Of a stretch of DNA of 14,423 nt, positions 14,352 to 14,423 are shown piece after piece. Numbering within the stretch: the stretch's first letter is position 1; the number at the start of each line of letters is the position of its first letter. The DNA is taken from NCBI GenBank assembly GCA_002451715.1, contig DKDD01000196.1:1-14423 (forward strand), in the 5' to 3' direction. The position numbers and the translations under genes were made by a program. The DNA is from Ruminococcaceae bacterium UBA6857. GTDB taxonomy: Bacteria > Bacillota > Clostridia > Oscillospirales > Acutalibacteraceae. The notes beneath the pieces were generated by a model. It was not told the origin of the DNA. It was given only the letters and a program-made list of their open reading frames with translations, and searched no databases.

Positions 14352-14423
14352 AAAAAGGGCTGTCGCATTTAGATGCAGAAAGCGTTTTCTTTACCCCGAA
14401 TAGATACTGCGAGTGGGTAAAAA
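14352..14423. other. Unexplained non-coding tail with small inverted repeats, possible end of a repeat or insertion element
   Basis: After the last stop the sequence runs AAAAAAGGGCTGTCGCAT followed by a small GCAT-TTAG-ATGC stem, and further on TTTACCC (14390-14396) with GGGTAAA (14415-14421). GGGCTGTCGCA resembles ends seen in some insertion sequences and dispersed repeats of gut Firmicutes, but only one end is in view and no transposase is present. A weak terminator is the other reading. Confidence 0.3.

Noticed and set aside
14352..14390. Terminator after the CHR genes
   Set aside because: The only hairpin is a 4-bp GCAT/ATGC stem with a poor extension and an interrupted T tract, too weak to call.
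1..14423. CRISPR arrays, tRNA, rRNA or riboswitches
   Set aside because: No regularly spaced repeats, no tRNA-like cloverleaf and no known riboswitch core was seen; the two longest intergenic regions (172 and 187 bases) are accounted for by promoters and the operator.

Overview
The window looks like a chromosomal stretch from an anaerobic, moderate-GC Gram-positive bacterium, most likely a gut-type clostridium. The reasons are strong AGGAGG-like ribosome binding sites, sigma-A promoters with exact 17-base spacers, ATG/GTG/TTG starts, hairpin-plus-T terminators, and genes typical of Firmicutes (short paired CHR transporters, a COG1237-type metallohydrolase, a DUF4867 protein). The taxon is an inference; there is no rRNA or tRNA to anchor it.

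Left flank (1-2344, + strand): the 3' end of a proton-translocating transhydrogenase beta subunit (pntB) that appears to carry its NADP(H)-binding domain III twice, followed by an N-acyl-D-amino-acid deacylase-type amidohydrolase. A bidirectional terminator separates these from a convergent metallo-beta-lactamase-fold gene (2343-3155, - strand).

Core (3156-12389, + strand): a divergent promoter region with an AT-rich palindromic operator candidate drives an eight-gene operon. In order the genes are a GH31 sulfoquinovosidase-family glycosidase, a GPH/MFS importer, a short transaldolase, a YihU-like beta-hydroxyacid dehydrogenase, a DUF4867 protein, a fucose/arabinose-isomerase-fold protein, a TauE/SafE-family permease and a ROK regulator. 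This is the gene set of the sulfofructose-transaldolase branch of sulfoglycolysis (sulfo-TAL/sulfo-SFT). The expected flow is: import of sulfoquinovose (SQ) or an SQ glycoside, release of SQ by the glycosidase, isomerisation to sulfofructose, and transfer of the dihydroxyacetone unit to glyceraldehyde-3-phosphate. That transfer gives fructose-6-phosphate for glycolysis plus sulfolactaldehyde, which is reduced to dihydroxypropanesulfonate (DHPS) and exported. A bidirectional terminator closes the operon.

Right flank (12390-14423): a convergent zinc-ribbon membrane protein gene of unknown function, then a separate promoter driving two overlapping short-chain chromate-transporter-family genes. 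The last ~70 bases hold an unexplained sequence that may be the end of a repeat or insertion element.

Most notable points: the glycosidase has Gln where the characterised enzyme YihQ has its sulfonate-binding Arg301; the pntB product has a tandem domain III; two overlapping, mutually exclusive inverted repeats lie at the head of the operon mRNA; and the operon carries two different isomerase candidates. No gene-free stretch exceeds 300 bases.
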